This document shows, piece after piece, positions 29,398-39,473 of a stretch of 64,000 nt of DNA. The stretch is from Variovorax boronicumulans. GTDB taxonomy: Bacteria; Pseudomonadota; Gammaproteobacteria; Burkholderiales; Burkholderiaceae_C. The stretch lies in the NCBI RefSeq assembly GCF_030812215.1, contig NZ_JAUSSG010000001.1:682001-746000 (forward strand), given 5' to 3'. The notes beneath the pieces are model-generated. The model was not told where the DNA came from. It was given only the letters and a program-made list of their open reading frames with translations, and did no database searches. Made by a program: the position numbers and the translations under genes. Every line of letters starts with the position of its first letter. Position 1 is the stretch's first letter.

Positions 29398-30897
29398 ATG
29401 ACGACCACCTATCTTCTCGCCCTGGACCAGGGCACCTCCAGCTCCCGCAGCATCGTGTTCGACCGCGAAGGCCACATCGTCGCCATCGCGCAGAAGGAGC
29501 TCACGCAGATCTACCCGCAGCCCGGCTGGGTCGAGCACGATCCGATGGAAATCTGGCGCAGCCAGCTCGCCACCGCGCGCGACGTGCTCGTGAAGGCGAA
29601 GCTGAAGCCCACCGACATCCACGCCATCGGCATCACCAACCAGCGCGAGACCACCGTGCTGTGGAACCGCAAGACCGGCCAGCCGGTGCACCACGCCATC
29701 GTGTGGCAGGACCGCCGCGCCGAGCCCTTGTGCGCGCAACTGCGCGACGAGGGCATGACCGACACCATTCGCGAGAAGACGGGCCTGGTGATCGATGCGT
29801 ACTTCTCCGGCACCAAGCTGCGCTGGCTGCTGGACAACGTGCCCGGCGCGCGCGCCGAGGCCGAGCGCGGCGAGCTGGCCTTCGGCACCGTCGACAGCTG
29901 GCTCATGTGGCAGCTCACCGGCGGCAAGGTGCATGTGACCGATGTGAGCAACGCCTCGCGCACGATGCTCTTCAACGTGCACACGAACGAATGGGACGCC
30001 GACCTGCTGGCCGCGCTGAAGATTCCCGCCGCGCTGCTGCCCAAGGTGCAGCCGTCGAGCTCGCACTTCGCCGACACCGATGCCGCGCTGCTCGGCCACA
30101 CGCTGCCCATCGGCGGCGTGGCGGGCGACCAGCAGAGCGCCCTCTTCGGCCAGGCCTGCTTCGAGGCCGGCATGGCCAAGAACACCTACGGCACCGGCTG
30201 CTTCCTGCTGATGCACACGGGCGGCGCGTTCCAGCCTTCGCACAACGGCCTGCTCGTGACGAGCGCCGCACAGGCCGACACGACACCGCAGTACGCGATG
30301 GAAGGCAGCGTGTTCGTCGGCGGCGCCGTCGTGCAATGGCTGCGCGACGGACTCAAGGCCATCAAGGGCAGCGCCGAGGTGCAGTCGCTCGCCGAGAGCG
30401 TGCCCGATGCGGGCGGCGTGATGATGGTGCCGGCCTTCACTGGCTTGGGCGCGCCCTACTGGGATGCGGATGCGCGCGGCACGATCACCGGCCTCACGCG
30501 CGGCACGACCGTCGCGCACATCGCCCGCGCTGCGCTGGAGAGCATCGCCTATCAGAGCGCCGCGCTGCTGCAGGCCATGAGCCGCGATGCGGTGGCCGCT
30601 GGCGGCAAGCCGGTGGCCGAGTTGCGCGTGGACGGCGGCGCGAGCGTCAACGACCTGCTGATGCAGTTCCAGGCCGACCTGCTGGGCATTCCGGTGGTGC
30701 GGCCCGAGGTCATCGAGACCACGGCACTCGGCGCCGCGTACCTTGCGGGGCTGTCGACGGGCGTCTATGCCGATGCGCGCCAGCTCTCGAAACTGTGGAA
30801 GGTGGAGCGCCGCTTCCTGCCGACCATGGGACGCGCACAGGCCGAGGAATCGATGGCGCGCTGGGAGCGCGCCGTCCGCCAGGCCACGGCGACCTGA
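29398..30897 (+). CDS. glpK: Glycerol kinase
   Basis: 499 residues, the standard length. FGGY-kinase marks: [16 protein letters not shown] (phosphate loop), [53 protein letters not shown] (catalytic Asp), [15 protein letters not shown] and [20 protein letters not shown]. Phosphorylates imported glycerol to the substrate of GlpD. Start ATG 29398 with AGGAAA upstream; the frame is open further upstream, but that reads through glpR. Confidence 0.95.
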   Translation: MTTTYLLALDQGTSSSRSIVFDREGHIVAIAQKELTQIYPQPGWVEHDPMEIWRSQLATARDVLVKAKLKPTDIHAIGITNQRETTVLWNRKTGQPVHHAIVWQDRRAEPLCAQLRDEGMTDTIREKTGLVIDAYFSGTKLRWLLDNVPGARAEAERGELAFGTVDSWLMWQLTGGKVHVTDVSNASRTMLFNVHTNEWDADLLAALKIPAALLPKVQPSSSHFADTDAALLGHTLPIGGVAGDQQSALFGQACFEAGMAKNTYGTGCFLLMHTGGAFQPSHNGLLVTSAAQADTTPQYAMEGSVFVGGAVVQWLRDGLKAIKGSAEVQSLAESVPDAGGVMMVPAFTGLGAPYWDADARGTITGLTRGTTVAHIARAALESIAYQSAALLQAMSRDAVAAGGKPVAELRVDGGASVNDLLMQFQADLLGIPVVRPEVIETTALGAAYLAGLSTGVYADARQLSKLWKVERRFLPTMGRAQAEESMARWERAVRQATAT

Positions 30898-30915
30898 TCC
30901 GATGGCTGCCGGGGC

Positions 30916-31380
30916 CTACCAGCCCCAGACCAGCCGCCGCGCCACCCAGCCGGTGCCGCCGCCTTCGTGCATGACCTTGACCCAGTCGCCGCGGCGCTCC
31001 AGGGTTCGCAGCACGTCGCCGTAGGCCGCCCGCTTCACGACCGGGCTGCGCGCGTTCGGCGACTTGCGCAGCACGACCGCCTTCGCCTTCACCACGTGGT
31101 GCGGCGTCTTGCTGGTCATCGGCCGGTAGATCCAGGCCTTGTCGTTCTCGAAATCGCTGACATGCAGCCAGTTGCCTTTCCTGCCGATGACGCGGAACGG
31201 ATAACCCTTGCTCACGGTCCAGTGCGTCTCGTAGCGCTGGCCGGGGCCGGTGCGCATGTTCAGGGTGCCGACCGCGGCGCTCACCATCTGTTTCTGGGGC
31301 GCGGCCCACGCGGAAGGCAGGGCCAGCCACGAGAGGACGAAGGCGAGCACGAGTGCGGGCAGCCGGATGAATCTGAACAT
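30916..31380 (-). CDS. Secreted protein with tandem bacterial SH3 domains
   Basis: 154 residues. Signal peptide MFRFIRLPALVLAFVLSWLALPSAWA, then a first SH3 block (GTLNMRTGPGQRYETHWTVSKGYPFRVIGRKGNWLHVSDFENDKAWIY region) and a second (AVVLRKSPNARSPVVKRAAYGDVLRTLERRGDWVKV). Such periplasmic SH3 proteins usually bind cell-wall peptides. Convergent with glpK (18 bases between stops) and divergent from the phosphoethanolamine transferase gene. Confidence 0.85.
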   Translation of the reverse strand: MFRFIRLPALVLAFVLSWLALPSAWAAPQKQMVSAAVGTLNMRTGPGQRYETHWTVSKGYPFRVIGRKGNWLHVSDFENDKAWIYRPMTSKTPHHVVKAKAVVLRKSPNARSPVVKRAAYGDVLRTLERRGDWVKVMHEGGGTGWVARRLVWGW

Positions 31381-31558
31381 GGAGGGGAGGTTCCTTTCTA
31401 CGGGTCTTCGAAATGTCCGGCGATGCCGGTCGAGCCCGTCTGGGACCGCGAGGCGCGATAAGTTCCACGGGGATATCCCGAAGCTGCGAAGCGTTCCCCC
31501 GTCAAAGCCCCCGCGCCCATCGGGACACTGGGCCGTGCAGCGCCGGCGCCGACGCAGA

Positions 31559-33259
31559 ATGCGCACGCCCCCCGACTCGCCGCGTTGCCCGTTGACTTCC
31601 CTTCCCTCCGCCGAACCCGCTGCGCGGACCGCAGCCTCCCGAAAGAGCGCCCTGTTCGCCTGCTGCGGGGTCGGCGCCGCGCTGCTCGCACTCATCGCCC
31701 TGGGCCACGACGGCCGCCGCATCGCGCAGCTCGCGGTGCTCGCCTCGCCGATGGTGCTGTGGCTCGCATGGCCGCTGCGCAGCGCGCGGATGCAAAACCT
31801 GCGCACGGTGCTCGTCTGGCTCTGGGCCATGGGCTTCGCGCTCGATGCCGCGGTGCGCGCCTACCTGCTCGACACCTACCAGGCCGCACCCGACGGCGCG
31901 ATGGTGCTCGGCGCCGCAGCCAACACCAATGCGCGCGAGAGCACGGAATACCTGTGGATGCATTGGCGCTCCGCGGTCATCTGGTCGGGTGCGCTCGCGG
32001 TGGCCGGCGTGCTCGTGGGCATGTTCGCGCGGCGCGGCGCGGTCCTCGATGCGGGGGCGTCGTCGACGCGCGCCAGGTCACCGTTCTGGCTTCGATCGCT
32101 GGTGCTCGCTCTCTTGCTGATCGCCTGCCTGGCCTATGCGAGCAAGCCGTGGCGCCGGCTGCATCCCGTGATCTTCTGGGCCGGCTGGTCGCAGTCGGTA
32201 CACACGCTGCGCGCCGCCTGGGCCGGTCAGGAAAAGGTGCGCGACCGCCTGATGGCGCAGGCAAAGGCCATCGCCCCCGTCGCACTGCAGGCTGGCCCGT
32301 CGACGGTGGTGCTGGTCATCACCGACAGCATCAACCGCGACAACATGGCCCTGTACGGCTATGGCCGCCCGACCACGCCGCGCCTCCTGGCGCACAAGGC
32401 GCAGGCCGGTGAGCAGATGGCGGTGCTCAGGAACGCATGGTCGGTGGACGCGAGCACCCTGCCCGCGCTGCGCAACATGTTCCATTTCGGCCTGCCCGAG
32501 AGCGAGAACCCGCCGCACCTCCTGGCGCTGGCGCGCGCCGCCGGCTACAAGGTCTGGTGGATCAGCAACCACGACGACCTCGCCATCGAGCAGCAGCATG
32601 CGCGCCTCGCCGATGTGGTGGACATGGTCAACCGCACGCCGGGCCGCGCCAGCGCCTCGCTGGACGGCGAAATCCTCGACTGCGTGCAGGAAGCCTTTGC
32701 GGACACCAGCACCGACCGCAAGCTCATCGTGGTCCACCTGATGGGCGCGCATCCGCACTACAGCCTGCGCTTTCCCGAGAACGCCAACCCGTTCGACGAC
32801 GACGTCGATGCGGTCGAGAACGGTTTGGTGAAGGACGGCCGCTCCGCCTGGGTGCGCCGCTTTCGCCAGGAGTACGACGCGGCGCTGCTGTATCACGACT
32901 TCGTGGTGTCGGAGCTGTTGCAGCAGACGCGCAGTGCCGGCAAGCCGGGCGAGGACCGCGCCTGGATGTACCTGTCGGACCACGGCCAGGAGGTCGGCCA
33001 CGGCAGTGACCGCGCAGGCCACAGCCCTTCGACCGCTTCGGGCTACCGCATTCCGACGGTCCTCTGGCGCAACCGGGAGCCCCTGCCGGGCGCCGCCGCG
33101 CAGCAGCAGCCCTTTCGCGCGGACTGGACGGGGTGGGCGCTGATGGACCTGCTCAAGATCCAGTGGAATGGACAGATGCCCGAGCGCAATGTGCTGGGCG
33201 ATCGCTACCGCTGGGAGGCGCCGAAGATCCCGGTGGCCGTCGAGTCGTTTTCACGCTGA
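31559..33259 (+). CDS. CptA/EptA-like phosphoethanolamine transferase (sulfatase fold)
   Basis: 566 residues from ATG 31559. The N-terminal third has four or five membrane helices; the C-terminal sulfatase-like domain is periplasmic. Visible: YGYGRPTTPRL, the nucleophile region VDASTLPALRN (Thr300), LIVVHLMGAHPHYSLRFPEN, and YLSDHGQEVGHGSD (metal-binding Asp and His). The first metal ligand, Glu in most relatives (GES or GET), is replaced by Asp in VITDSINRDN. The middle blocks resemble CptA, which modifies LPS core heptose. An alternative is EptB-type lipid A modification. Confidence 0.82.
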   Translation: MRTPPDSPRCPLTSLPSAEPAARTAASRKSALFACCGVGAALLALIALGHDGRRIAQLAVLASPMVLWLAWPLRSARMQNLRTVLVWLWAMGFALDAAVRAYLLDTYQAAPDGAMVLGAAANTNARESTEYLWMHWRSAVIWSGALAVAGVLVGMFARRGAVLDAGASSTRARSPFWLRSLVLALLLIACLAYASKPWRRLHPVIFWAGWSQSVHTLRAAWAGQEKVRDRLMAQAKAIAPVALQAGPSTVVLVITDSINRDNMALYGYGRPTTPRLLAHKAQAGEQMAVLRNAWSVDASTLPALRNMFHFGLPESENPPHLLALARAAGYKVWWISNHDDLAIEQQHARLADVVDMVNRTPGRASASLDGEILDCVQEAFADTSTDRKLIVVHLMGAHPHYSLRFPENANPFDDDVDAVENGLVKDGRSAWVRRFRQEYDAALLYHDFVVSELLQQTRSAGKPGEDRAWMYLSDHGQEVGHGSDRAGHSPSTASGYRIPTVLWRNREPLPGAAAQQQPFRADWTGWALMDLLKIQWNGQMPERNVLGDRYRWEAPKIPVAVESFSR

Positions 33260-33275
33260 CGGCACCGGGGCTCGC

Positions 33276-34232
33276 TCAGTGCGCCGGGACCAGGAAGTCC
33301 TGGCTGATGCGCCCACCGAGTTCGTTCACCCGGTCCAGGAACTGCGTGAGGTACGCATGCAGCCCGGTCGCCAGGATCTCGTCGACCCGCGCGTACTGCA
33401 GGTCGGCCAGGAGCTTGCCGGCGCGGCGCTGGGTTTCGGCGCTCTGTTCGTTCTGCACCTTCGCAAGGTTGTTGACCACCTCGACTAGGCTCGCGTGCAG
33501 CGAGCGCGGCATGTCGGCGCGAAGAATGAGGAGTTCGGCCACGCGCTCGGGCTTGATCACGTCGCGGTACACCTTGCGGTAGACCTCGAAGGCCGAGACG
33601 CTGCGCAGGATCGCGCTCCAGTGATAGAAGTCGTACTCCTGGTCTTCCTCGGTGGCGGCACCGAAGAATTCGCTGTTGAGCGCGTGGAACTTCACGTCGA
33701 CCAGCCGCGCGGTGTTGTCGGCGCGCTCGAGGAAGGTGCCCAGGCGCGAGAAGTAGAAGGCCTCGTCCTGCAGCATGGTGCCCAGCGTCACGCCGCGCGA
33801 GAGGTGCGAGCGGAACTTGACCCATTCGAAGAACTGGCCGGGGTCGCGCTCGAAGTCGCCCTGGCGCAGCATGCGGTTCACTTCGAGCCAGGTCGTGTTC
33901 TGCGTTTCCCAGGCCTCGGTGGTGAGCGCGCCGCGCACGGCGCGTGCGTTCTCGCGGGCGGCCTTGAGGCAGGAGACGATCGACGAGGCATTGCTCTCGT
34001 CCTTGACCATGAACTCCATCACCTCGTTGGGCGTGATCTGCTCGTACTTCTGGTTGTACCAGGGCAAGAGCTCGCTGATGGAGAGCACGCCCTGCCAGCC
34101 GTACTTGGCCACTTCGGCCGACTGCGGCAGGAGCGAGGTCTGGTAGTTGACGTCGAGCATGCGCGCGGTGTTTTCTGCGCGCTCGGTGTAGCGGGACATC
34201 CAGTAGAGGTGGTCTGCGGTGCGCGAAAGCAT
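33276..34232 (-). CDS. Alpha-E domain-containing protein (COG2307)
   Basis: 318 residues, all helical, starting MLSRTADHLYWMSRYTERAENTARML; the RYTERAEN block is the family hallmark. Alpha-E proteins occur with circularly permuted ATP-grasp ligases and transglutaminases in predicted peptide-ligation modules. No catalytic residues are known. It lies 32 bases after the ATP-grasp gene in the same direction and is probably its dedicated partner. Confidence 0.9.
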   Translation of the reverse strand: MLSRTADHLYWMSRYTERAENTARMLDVNYQTSLLPQSAEVAKYGWQGVLSISELLPWYNQKYEQITPNEVMEFMVKDESNASSIVSCLKAARENARAVRGALTTEAWETQNTTWLEVNRMLRQGDFERDPGQFFEWVKFRSHLSRGVTLGTMLQDEAFYFSRLGTFLERADNTARLVDVKFHALNSEFFGAATEEDQEYDFYHWSAILRSVSAFEVYRKVYRDVIKPERVAELLILRADMPRSLHASLVEVVNNLAKVQNEQSAETQRRAGKLLADLQYARVDEILATGLHAYLTQFLDRVNELGGRISQDFLVPAH

Positions 34233-34264
34233 CGTGTGTTCTCCTAGTTCCTTGGTGCCTGCAC

Positions 34265-35767
34265 TCAGACCGATGACGATTGGCTTTGCGACTGCGCGGG
34301 CGCCTTGGGCTTGGGCGCGCGGTCGGCTTCGAGAATCCAGGTGTCCTTGGTACCACCGCCCTGCGACGAGTTGACCACCAGCGAACCTTCTTTCAGCGCC
34401 ACGCGCGTGAGACCGCCGGGCACCATCTGCACTTCCTTGCCCGAGAGCACGAAGGGCCGCAGGTCGATGTGGCGCGGCGCAATGCCGGCATCGACGAAGG
34501 TCGGCGAGGTCGACAGGCTCAGCGTGGGCTGGGCGATGTAGCCGTCGGGCTTGGCGATCACGGCCTTCTTGAAGTCCTCGATCTCGGCCTGCGTGGCGGC
34601 CGGGCCGATGAGCATGCCGTAGCCGCCCGCGCCGTGCACTTCCTTCACGACCAGGTCCTTCATGTTGTCGAGCGTGTACTGCAGCTCGTCCTTGTTCCGG
34701 CACATGTAGGTCGGCACGTTCTTCAGGATCGGCTTTTCGCCGAGGTAGAACTCGACCATCTTCGGCACGTAGGGGTAGATCGACTTGTCGTCGGCCACGC
34801 CGGTGCCCACCGCATTGCAGATCACGACGTTGCCTTCGCGGTAGGCGCGCATCAGGCCGGCGGTGCCGAGCGTGGACGTGGGACGGAACACCTCGGGATC
34901 GAGGAAGTCGTCGTCGACGCGGCGGTAGATGACGTCGACGCGCTTCGGGCCGCGCGTGGTGCGCATGTAGACGAAGTCGTCCTTGACGAACAGGTCCTGC
35001 CCTTCGACCAGCTCCACGCCCATCTGCTGCGCGAGGAAGGCGTGCTCGAAGTAGGCGCTGTTGTACATGCCGGGCGTGAGCACCACCACCGTCGGCTCGG
35101 CCGTGGCGGGCGGCGCGCTGGCACGCAGGGTTTCGAGCAGCAGGTCGGGATAGTGGGCGACGGGCGCGATGCGGTTCTGGTTGAACAGCTCCGGGAAGAG
35201 CCGCATCATCATCTTGCGGTTTTCCAGCATGTAGCTCACGCCGCTGGGCACCCGCAGGTTGTCTTCGAGCACGTAGTACTCGCCATTGCCCTGCGCATCG
35301 GGCGCTCGCACGATGTCGATGCCGGCGATGTTCGAGTAGACGTTGTGCGGCACGTTGACGCCCATCATCTCGGGGCGGAACTGCGCGTTGTTCAGGATCT
35401 GCTCGGCCGGGATGATGCCGGCCTTGATGATTTCCTGGTCGTGATAGACGTCGTGCAGGAAGCGGTTGAGCGCGGTGACCCGCTGCACCAGCCCCTTTTC
35501 CATGCTGTCCCACTCGTGGGCGGGAATGATGCGGGGCAACAGGTCGAACGGAATGAGCCGCTCGGTGCCCGAGCCGTCTTCGTCCTTGGCGCCATACACC
35601 GCGAAGGTGATGCCGACCCGGCGGAAAATCATTTCCGCCTCTTCGCGCCGCGATCGCATCACCTCACCGGGTTGCTTCGCGAGCCATTGGTCGTAGCGCT
35701 TGTAGTGCTGTCGGATCGCAGCCCCCGCATAGGGCAACTGCTCATACATCTCATCGAATTTGTGCAT
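34265..35767 (-). CDS. Circularly permuted type 2 ATP-grasp protein (COG2308)
   Basis: 500 residues. Typical blocks: FDEMYEQLPYAGAAIRQHYKRYDQWL at the N-terminus, IPFDLLPRIIPAHEWDSMEKGLVQRVTALNRFLHDVYHDQEII, VLEDNLRVPSGVSYMLENRKMM, GVADDKSIYPYVPKMVEFYLGEKPIL and LVVKEVHGAGGYGMLIGP (nucleotide-binding region). Predicted amide-bond-forming ligase, substrate unknown. The C-terminus carries a short Gln/Ser run (QSQSQSSS). Its divergent partner in the module is the alpha-E gene downstream; a second, fused version is encoded at 43055-45817. Confidence 0.9.
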   Translation of the reverse strand: MHKFDEMYEQLPYAGAAIRQHYKRYDQWLAKQPGEVMRSRREEAEMIFRRVGITFAVYGAKDEDGSGTERLIPFDLLPRIIPAHEWDSMEKGLVQRVTALNRFLHDVYHDQEIIKAGIIPAEQILNNAQFRPEMMGVNVPHNVYSNIAGIDIVRAPDAQGNGEYYVLEDNLRVPSGVSYMLENRKMMMRLFPELFNQNRIAPVAHYPDLLLETLRASAPPATAEPTVVVLTPGMYNSAYFEHAFLAQQMGVELVEGQDLFVKDDFVYMRTTRGPKRVDVIYRRVDDDFLDPEVFRPTSTLGTAGLMRAYREGNVVICNAVGTGVADDKSIYPYVPKMVEFYLGEKPILKNVPTYMCRNKDELQYTLDNMKDLVVKEVHGAGGYGMLIGPAATQAEIEDFKKAVIAKPDGYIAQPTLSLSTSPTFVDAGIAPRHIDLRPFVLSGKEVQMVPGGLTRVALKEGSLVVNSSQGGGTKDTWILEADRAPKPKAPAQSQSQSSSV

Positions 35768-35863
35768 GGAACGACCAATCTCCTTGTTCCATAGCTTAGC
35801 AAGTTCAGGGCCAGTAGAACCCCTTATGCACCGCCGAAAGGCTTGTAAATTGCCGCCCCCGCG

Positions 35864-36691
35864 CTATCCCTTCTTGCGGGCCGCGAGGAATTCCTTGATC
35901 CGCTTGCCGCTTTCGTCGCTGTAGAGGCTCTCGACGAGCACGCCGCGCTCGGCGTCGAGCTGTTCGCGGCGGCTGCGCCCGCGTGCCGAATGGACCAGCT
36001 CCTTGATACGCGCCTGCACATCGAACGGGCCTTGCGCGAGCTTCTGCGCCCAGGCGAGCGCGGTGGCGTACGCGGTGCCGCGCGGCACGACCCGGTTCAC
36101 CACGCCCCAGTCATGCAGCCGCCGGGCGTGCTGGACCGAGCCGCCCAGCAGGATTTCGATCACCGCCTGCGGTGGCAGCGAGCGCGCCAGCGAATCGGTG
36201 CCGCCGCCGTCGATCGACAGGCCGAAATTGACGTTCGACATCACGAACTCCGCATCCTCGGCCGCGACGATCAGGTCGCAGGCCAGGCACAGCGAAAAGC
36301 CGCTGCCCGCCGCCGTGCCCTCCACCGCGGCGATCACCGGCTGGGGCGCTTCCTGCATCGCCATGACCCATTCGTTCAGGGCGTCGGAGTGCGCCATCTG
36401 CTCGGCCTGGGGGAGCTTGCGCTGCCGCACGAGCCGCCGCAGATCGCCGCCGACACAGAAATGCTCGCCCTCCCCGGTCAGCACGATGGCGCGCACGGTG
36501 CGAAAGCCTGAAGTGGCGCGTATCGCCTTGGCGGCGGCGCGGTAGATCGATGGATTGACGGTGTTGCGCGCCGCGGGATTGCTGATGGTCAGCACCAGCA
36601 CGGCCCCCTCGCGGTGCATCTGGAGTTTGGCGGCGGAGGCGGAAGAAGCCGCTCCGGCACTGGTGATGGCAGGCACGGCCGCGGACGTCAT
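35864..36691 (-). CDS. Enoyl-CoA hydratase/isomerase family protein
   Basis: 275 residues from ATG 36691 (MTSAAVPAITS). Crotonase-fold marks: GEGEHFCVGGDLRRL (CoA and oxyanion hole), PVIAAVEGTAAGSGFSLCLACDLIVAAEDAEF (second oxyanion-hole Gly) and NFGLSIDGGGTDSLAR. The usual catalytic Glu pair is not clearly present, so reaction type (hydratase, isomerase or other) is open. An in-frame TTG near 36775 would add 28 residues. The preceding and following gaps hold no other gene. Confidence 0.85.
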   Translation of the reverse strand: MTSAAVPAITSAGAASSASAAKLQMHREGAVLVLTISNPAARNTVNPSIYRAAAKAIRATSGFRTVRAIVLTGEGEHFCVGGDLRRLVRQRKLPQAEQMAHSDALNEWVMAMQEAPQPVIAAVEGTAAGSGFSLCLACDLIVAAEDAEFVMSNVNFGLSIDGGGTDSLARSLPPQAVIEILLGGSVQHARRLHDWGVVNRVVPRGTAYATALAWAQKLAQGPFDVQARIKELVHSARGRSRREQLDAERGVLVESLYSDESGKRIKEFLAARKKG

Positions 36692-36890
36692 GACGCCTGC
36701 CTGCCAAGGAACCTGCGCTGAAGCTTGTCTCTGCCTTGCATGACGCCCCTCCGTTGTTTCATCAGGACGATACAACGCATCAGACGCCTCAAAGCGCGAT
36801 GTGGCAACCAGTCGGCGGCCTTTCGTTTAACAATTTATTCACGGTTTTGAAAGGTTCTCCGATACGGCCCGGCCGACGCGCCGGCATGTT

Positions 36891-39335
36891 TCAGGGCACG
36901 CGGTGGTGCCAGTAGCGGGCACGGCGCTCGCGCTCGCAGGCCAGTTCGGCGGGCCGCTCACTGGCCCAGTGCGCCGCGCCGCAGCGCGCGCTTTCCACCA
37001 ACCGCGCGCCGCGCTCCGTGTAGCGCGCGACCACCTCCCCAGCAGGGTGTCCGAAGCGGTTGCGATAACCCGCCTGGACCAGCGCGATGCGCGGGCGCAC
37101 CGCATCGAGCAGCGCCTCGCTCGACGACGTCTTGCTGCCGTGGTGCGGCACCAGCAGCACGTCGGCCCGCAGGTGCGCCTGGGCCGTTCGAGCGACCAGC
37201 GCGGCCTCTTGCAGCCGCTCGATGTCGCCGGCCAGCAGCACCGTCGCACGGCCGTTGCCGATGCGCAGCACGCACGAGACGGCATTGGGCCTGGTGAAGC
37301 TGCGGTAGTCGGTGTCGAAGGGATGCAGCACCTCGAAGCTCACCCCGTCCCAGGTCCAGCGCTGGCCTGCTGCGCAGCGCTGTGTCGGGCGCAGCGCCTG
37401 CAGCGGATGGGTGGCTTCGATGGAACTGAGCAACGCGGCCCGCGGCTGCATCGCGAGCACCGCGGACGCGCCGCCGGTGTGGTCGGTGTCGCGGTGGCTC
37501 AGCAGCAGCATGTCGAGCCGTTCGTCGAAGGCGCGCAGCAGCGGCACGAGCACGCGGTGGCCGGCATCGCTCTCGAGGCTGTAGCGCGGTCCCGAGTCGT
37601 AGAGCAGGCTGTGCGTGGCGGTGCGGACCAGCACCGCGTTGCCCTGCCCGATATCGGCCGCGAGCAGTTCGAATTCGCCGGCGGCGGGCCGCGGCATCTG
37701 CCACAGCAGCACGGGCAAGAGCAGCGGCAGACCGAGCACGCGCATCGACCAGGGCAGGCGCATCGCGAGCAACGCGCCGCCCGCCACGCCGCAGGCGGCC
37801 ATCCACCAAGGCGGGGCCGCCATCGAGAGCGTCGCGAAAGGCAACCCCGCCAACCATTGCAGCAGGACGGCGAGCGCCTGCACGGCCCAGGCCGCGACAT
37901 CCCACAGCGGCGCCGCGACCGCGCCCCCCATGGCCAGCGGCGTGACCACGAGCGTGACCCACGGGATTGCGATGGCATTGGCCAGCAGCCCGACCAGCGA
38001 CACCTGCTGGAACAGCAGCAGGCCGAGCGGCGTGAGCGCGAGCGTGATCACCCATTGCTCGCGAAAGAACAGGAACAGCCGGTTCGCAGTTGCCGGTTTT
38101 CTTCTCTCGCCCGCTTCCGTTGCCGAATCGGTGGCGAAGAGCACGCCCACCGCGACGAAGCTGAGCCAGAAGCCCGCCTGCATCAGCGCCCAGGGATCGA
38201 GCGCCACCACCACCGCGGCGGTCAGCAGCCAGACATGCGGCCACGGCCAGCGCCGGCCGGTGAGGCGCAGCAAGGCGACGGTGGCAAGCATCCACACGGT
38301 GCGCTGCGCGGGCACGCCCCAACCGCTGAAAAGCGCATAGAGCGTGGCGAGCAGCACGCCGCCGATCAGTGCCGCCTGCGGCGCGGGAAGCCGCAGCATC
38401 AACCGGCCGCCGCGCCGCCACAGCGCGCCGACGACGTGCGCCGCGAGCCAGGCGAACATCGTGATGTGCAGGCCCGAGATCGACATCAGGTGCGCCACGC
38501 CTGTCGCCCTGAACACATCCCAGCCGACACGGTCGATGGCGCGCTGGTCGCCGGTGACCAGCGCGGCGATCACACCGGCCCGGCTGCGGTCGGCCACGCG
38601 TTCGAACACGGCGTCGCGCACCGCCTCCCGTGCGCGCTCGATAGGGTGCCGCCATGTGTTTGCCACATGCACCGGCGCGGCATCGCGCGCGCCGGTGCGC
38701 ACATAGCCATTGGCATGCACGCCCTGCTCCCACAGCCAGAGTTCGCTGTCGAAGCCGTGCGGATTGAGATTGCCGTGCGGCGCCCTGAGCCGCACCGTCA
38801 GCTGCCATCGCTCGCCGGCGTGCAACTCGCCGACGACAGAAGACGAGGTTGCCCGCCCTTCGACGGCATGCCCCCAGAGCCCGGTGTTCTCGCCATACCA
38901 GCCCAGCGCGATGCGCGAGGGCACGGTGGGCGGCGCGTCGTTGCGGGCATCGGCCCATCGGGCGGATTCGACATCGAGATGAAACCGCGTTCCAGTCTCG
39001 TTGCGCTGCGGCATCTGCGAGACCACGCCGGTCACGCGCAGGTCTCGCCCTTCGAGCGCTGCCTCGAGCGCGCCGTCTGCATAGGCCACGGCACGCCAGC
39101 CCGCAAGACCGGCGCCGGCCATTGCGCCGCACGTCAATACCGCGACCAGCAACAGCCGCCCGAAAGCACGCCGCCACCACAGTCCCGCCAAGCCTCCCAA
39201 CAGCAAGGCCGCGTAGACACTCGCCGGCCACAACGCCGGCTGATGCAACTGCAACGCGGCACCGATCAGCGTTCCTCCCAACGTGGCAAACGCCCACGAC
39301 CCGCCCCTGCCGGACGCCCGCGCGGGCGTCAGCAC
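36891..39335 (-). CDS. comEC: DNA internalisation-related competence protein ComEC/Rec2
   Basis: 814 residues. An N-terminal membrane part, a ComEC "competence" domain with many helices ([48 protein letters not shown] region) and a C-terminal metallo-beta-lactamase-like domain ([17 protein letters not shown], then [22 protein letters not shown]). Forms the inner-membrane channel for single-stranded DNA in natural transformation. Divergent from the DUF2126 gene with 138 bases between starts. Confidence 0.94.
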   Translation of the reverse strand: [814 protein letters not shown]

Positions 39336-39473
39336 ACAACCTCATGACACATGATGCAAACCCTCCCCGAACCCGCGCTCGGTGGCGCGTTAATTGCTTG
39401 TTATCTCGGCTAGTATGCGTCTCACAAGAGACATCTTTTCGATGCAATCTCGCAGTACTGCACACAAAAACGC
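39336..39473. promoter_or_regulatory. Divergent promoter region, comEC and DUF2126 operon
   Basis: 138 bases with lower GC (rows such as TTAATTGCTTGTTATCTCGG and AGTACTGCACACAAAAAC). It must hold the promoters for comEC and the transglutaminase operon. A possible plus-strand -10 TAGTAT (39411-39416) follows TTGTTA (39398-39403), but the spacing is too short, so no promoter is claimed. Confidence 0.4.
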
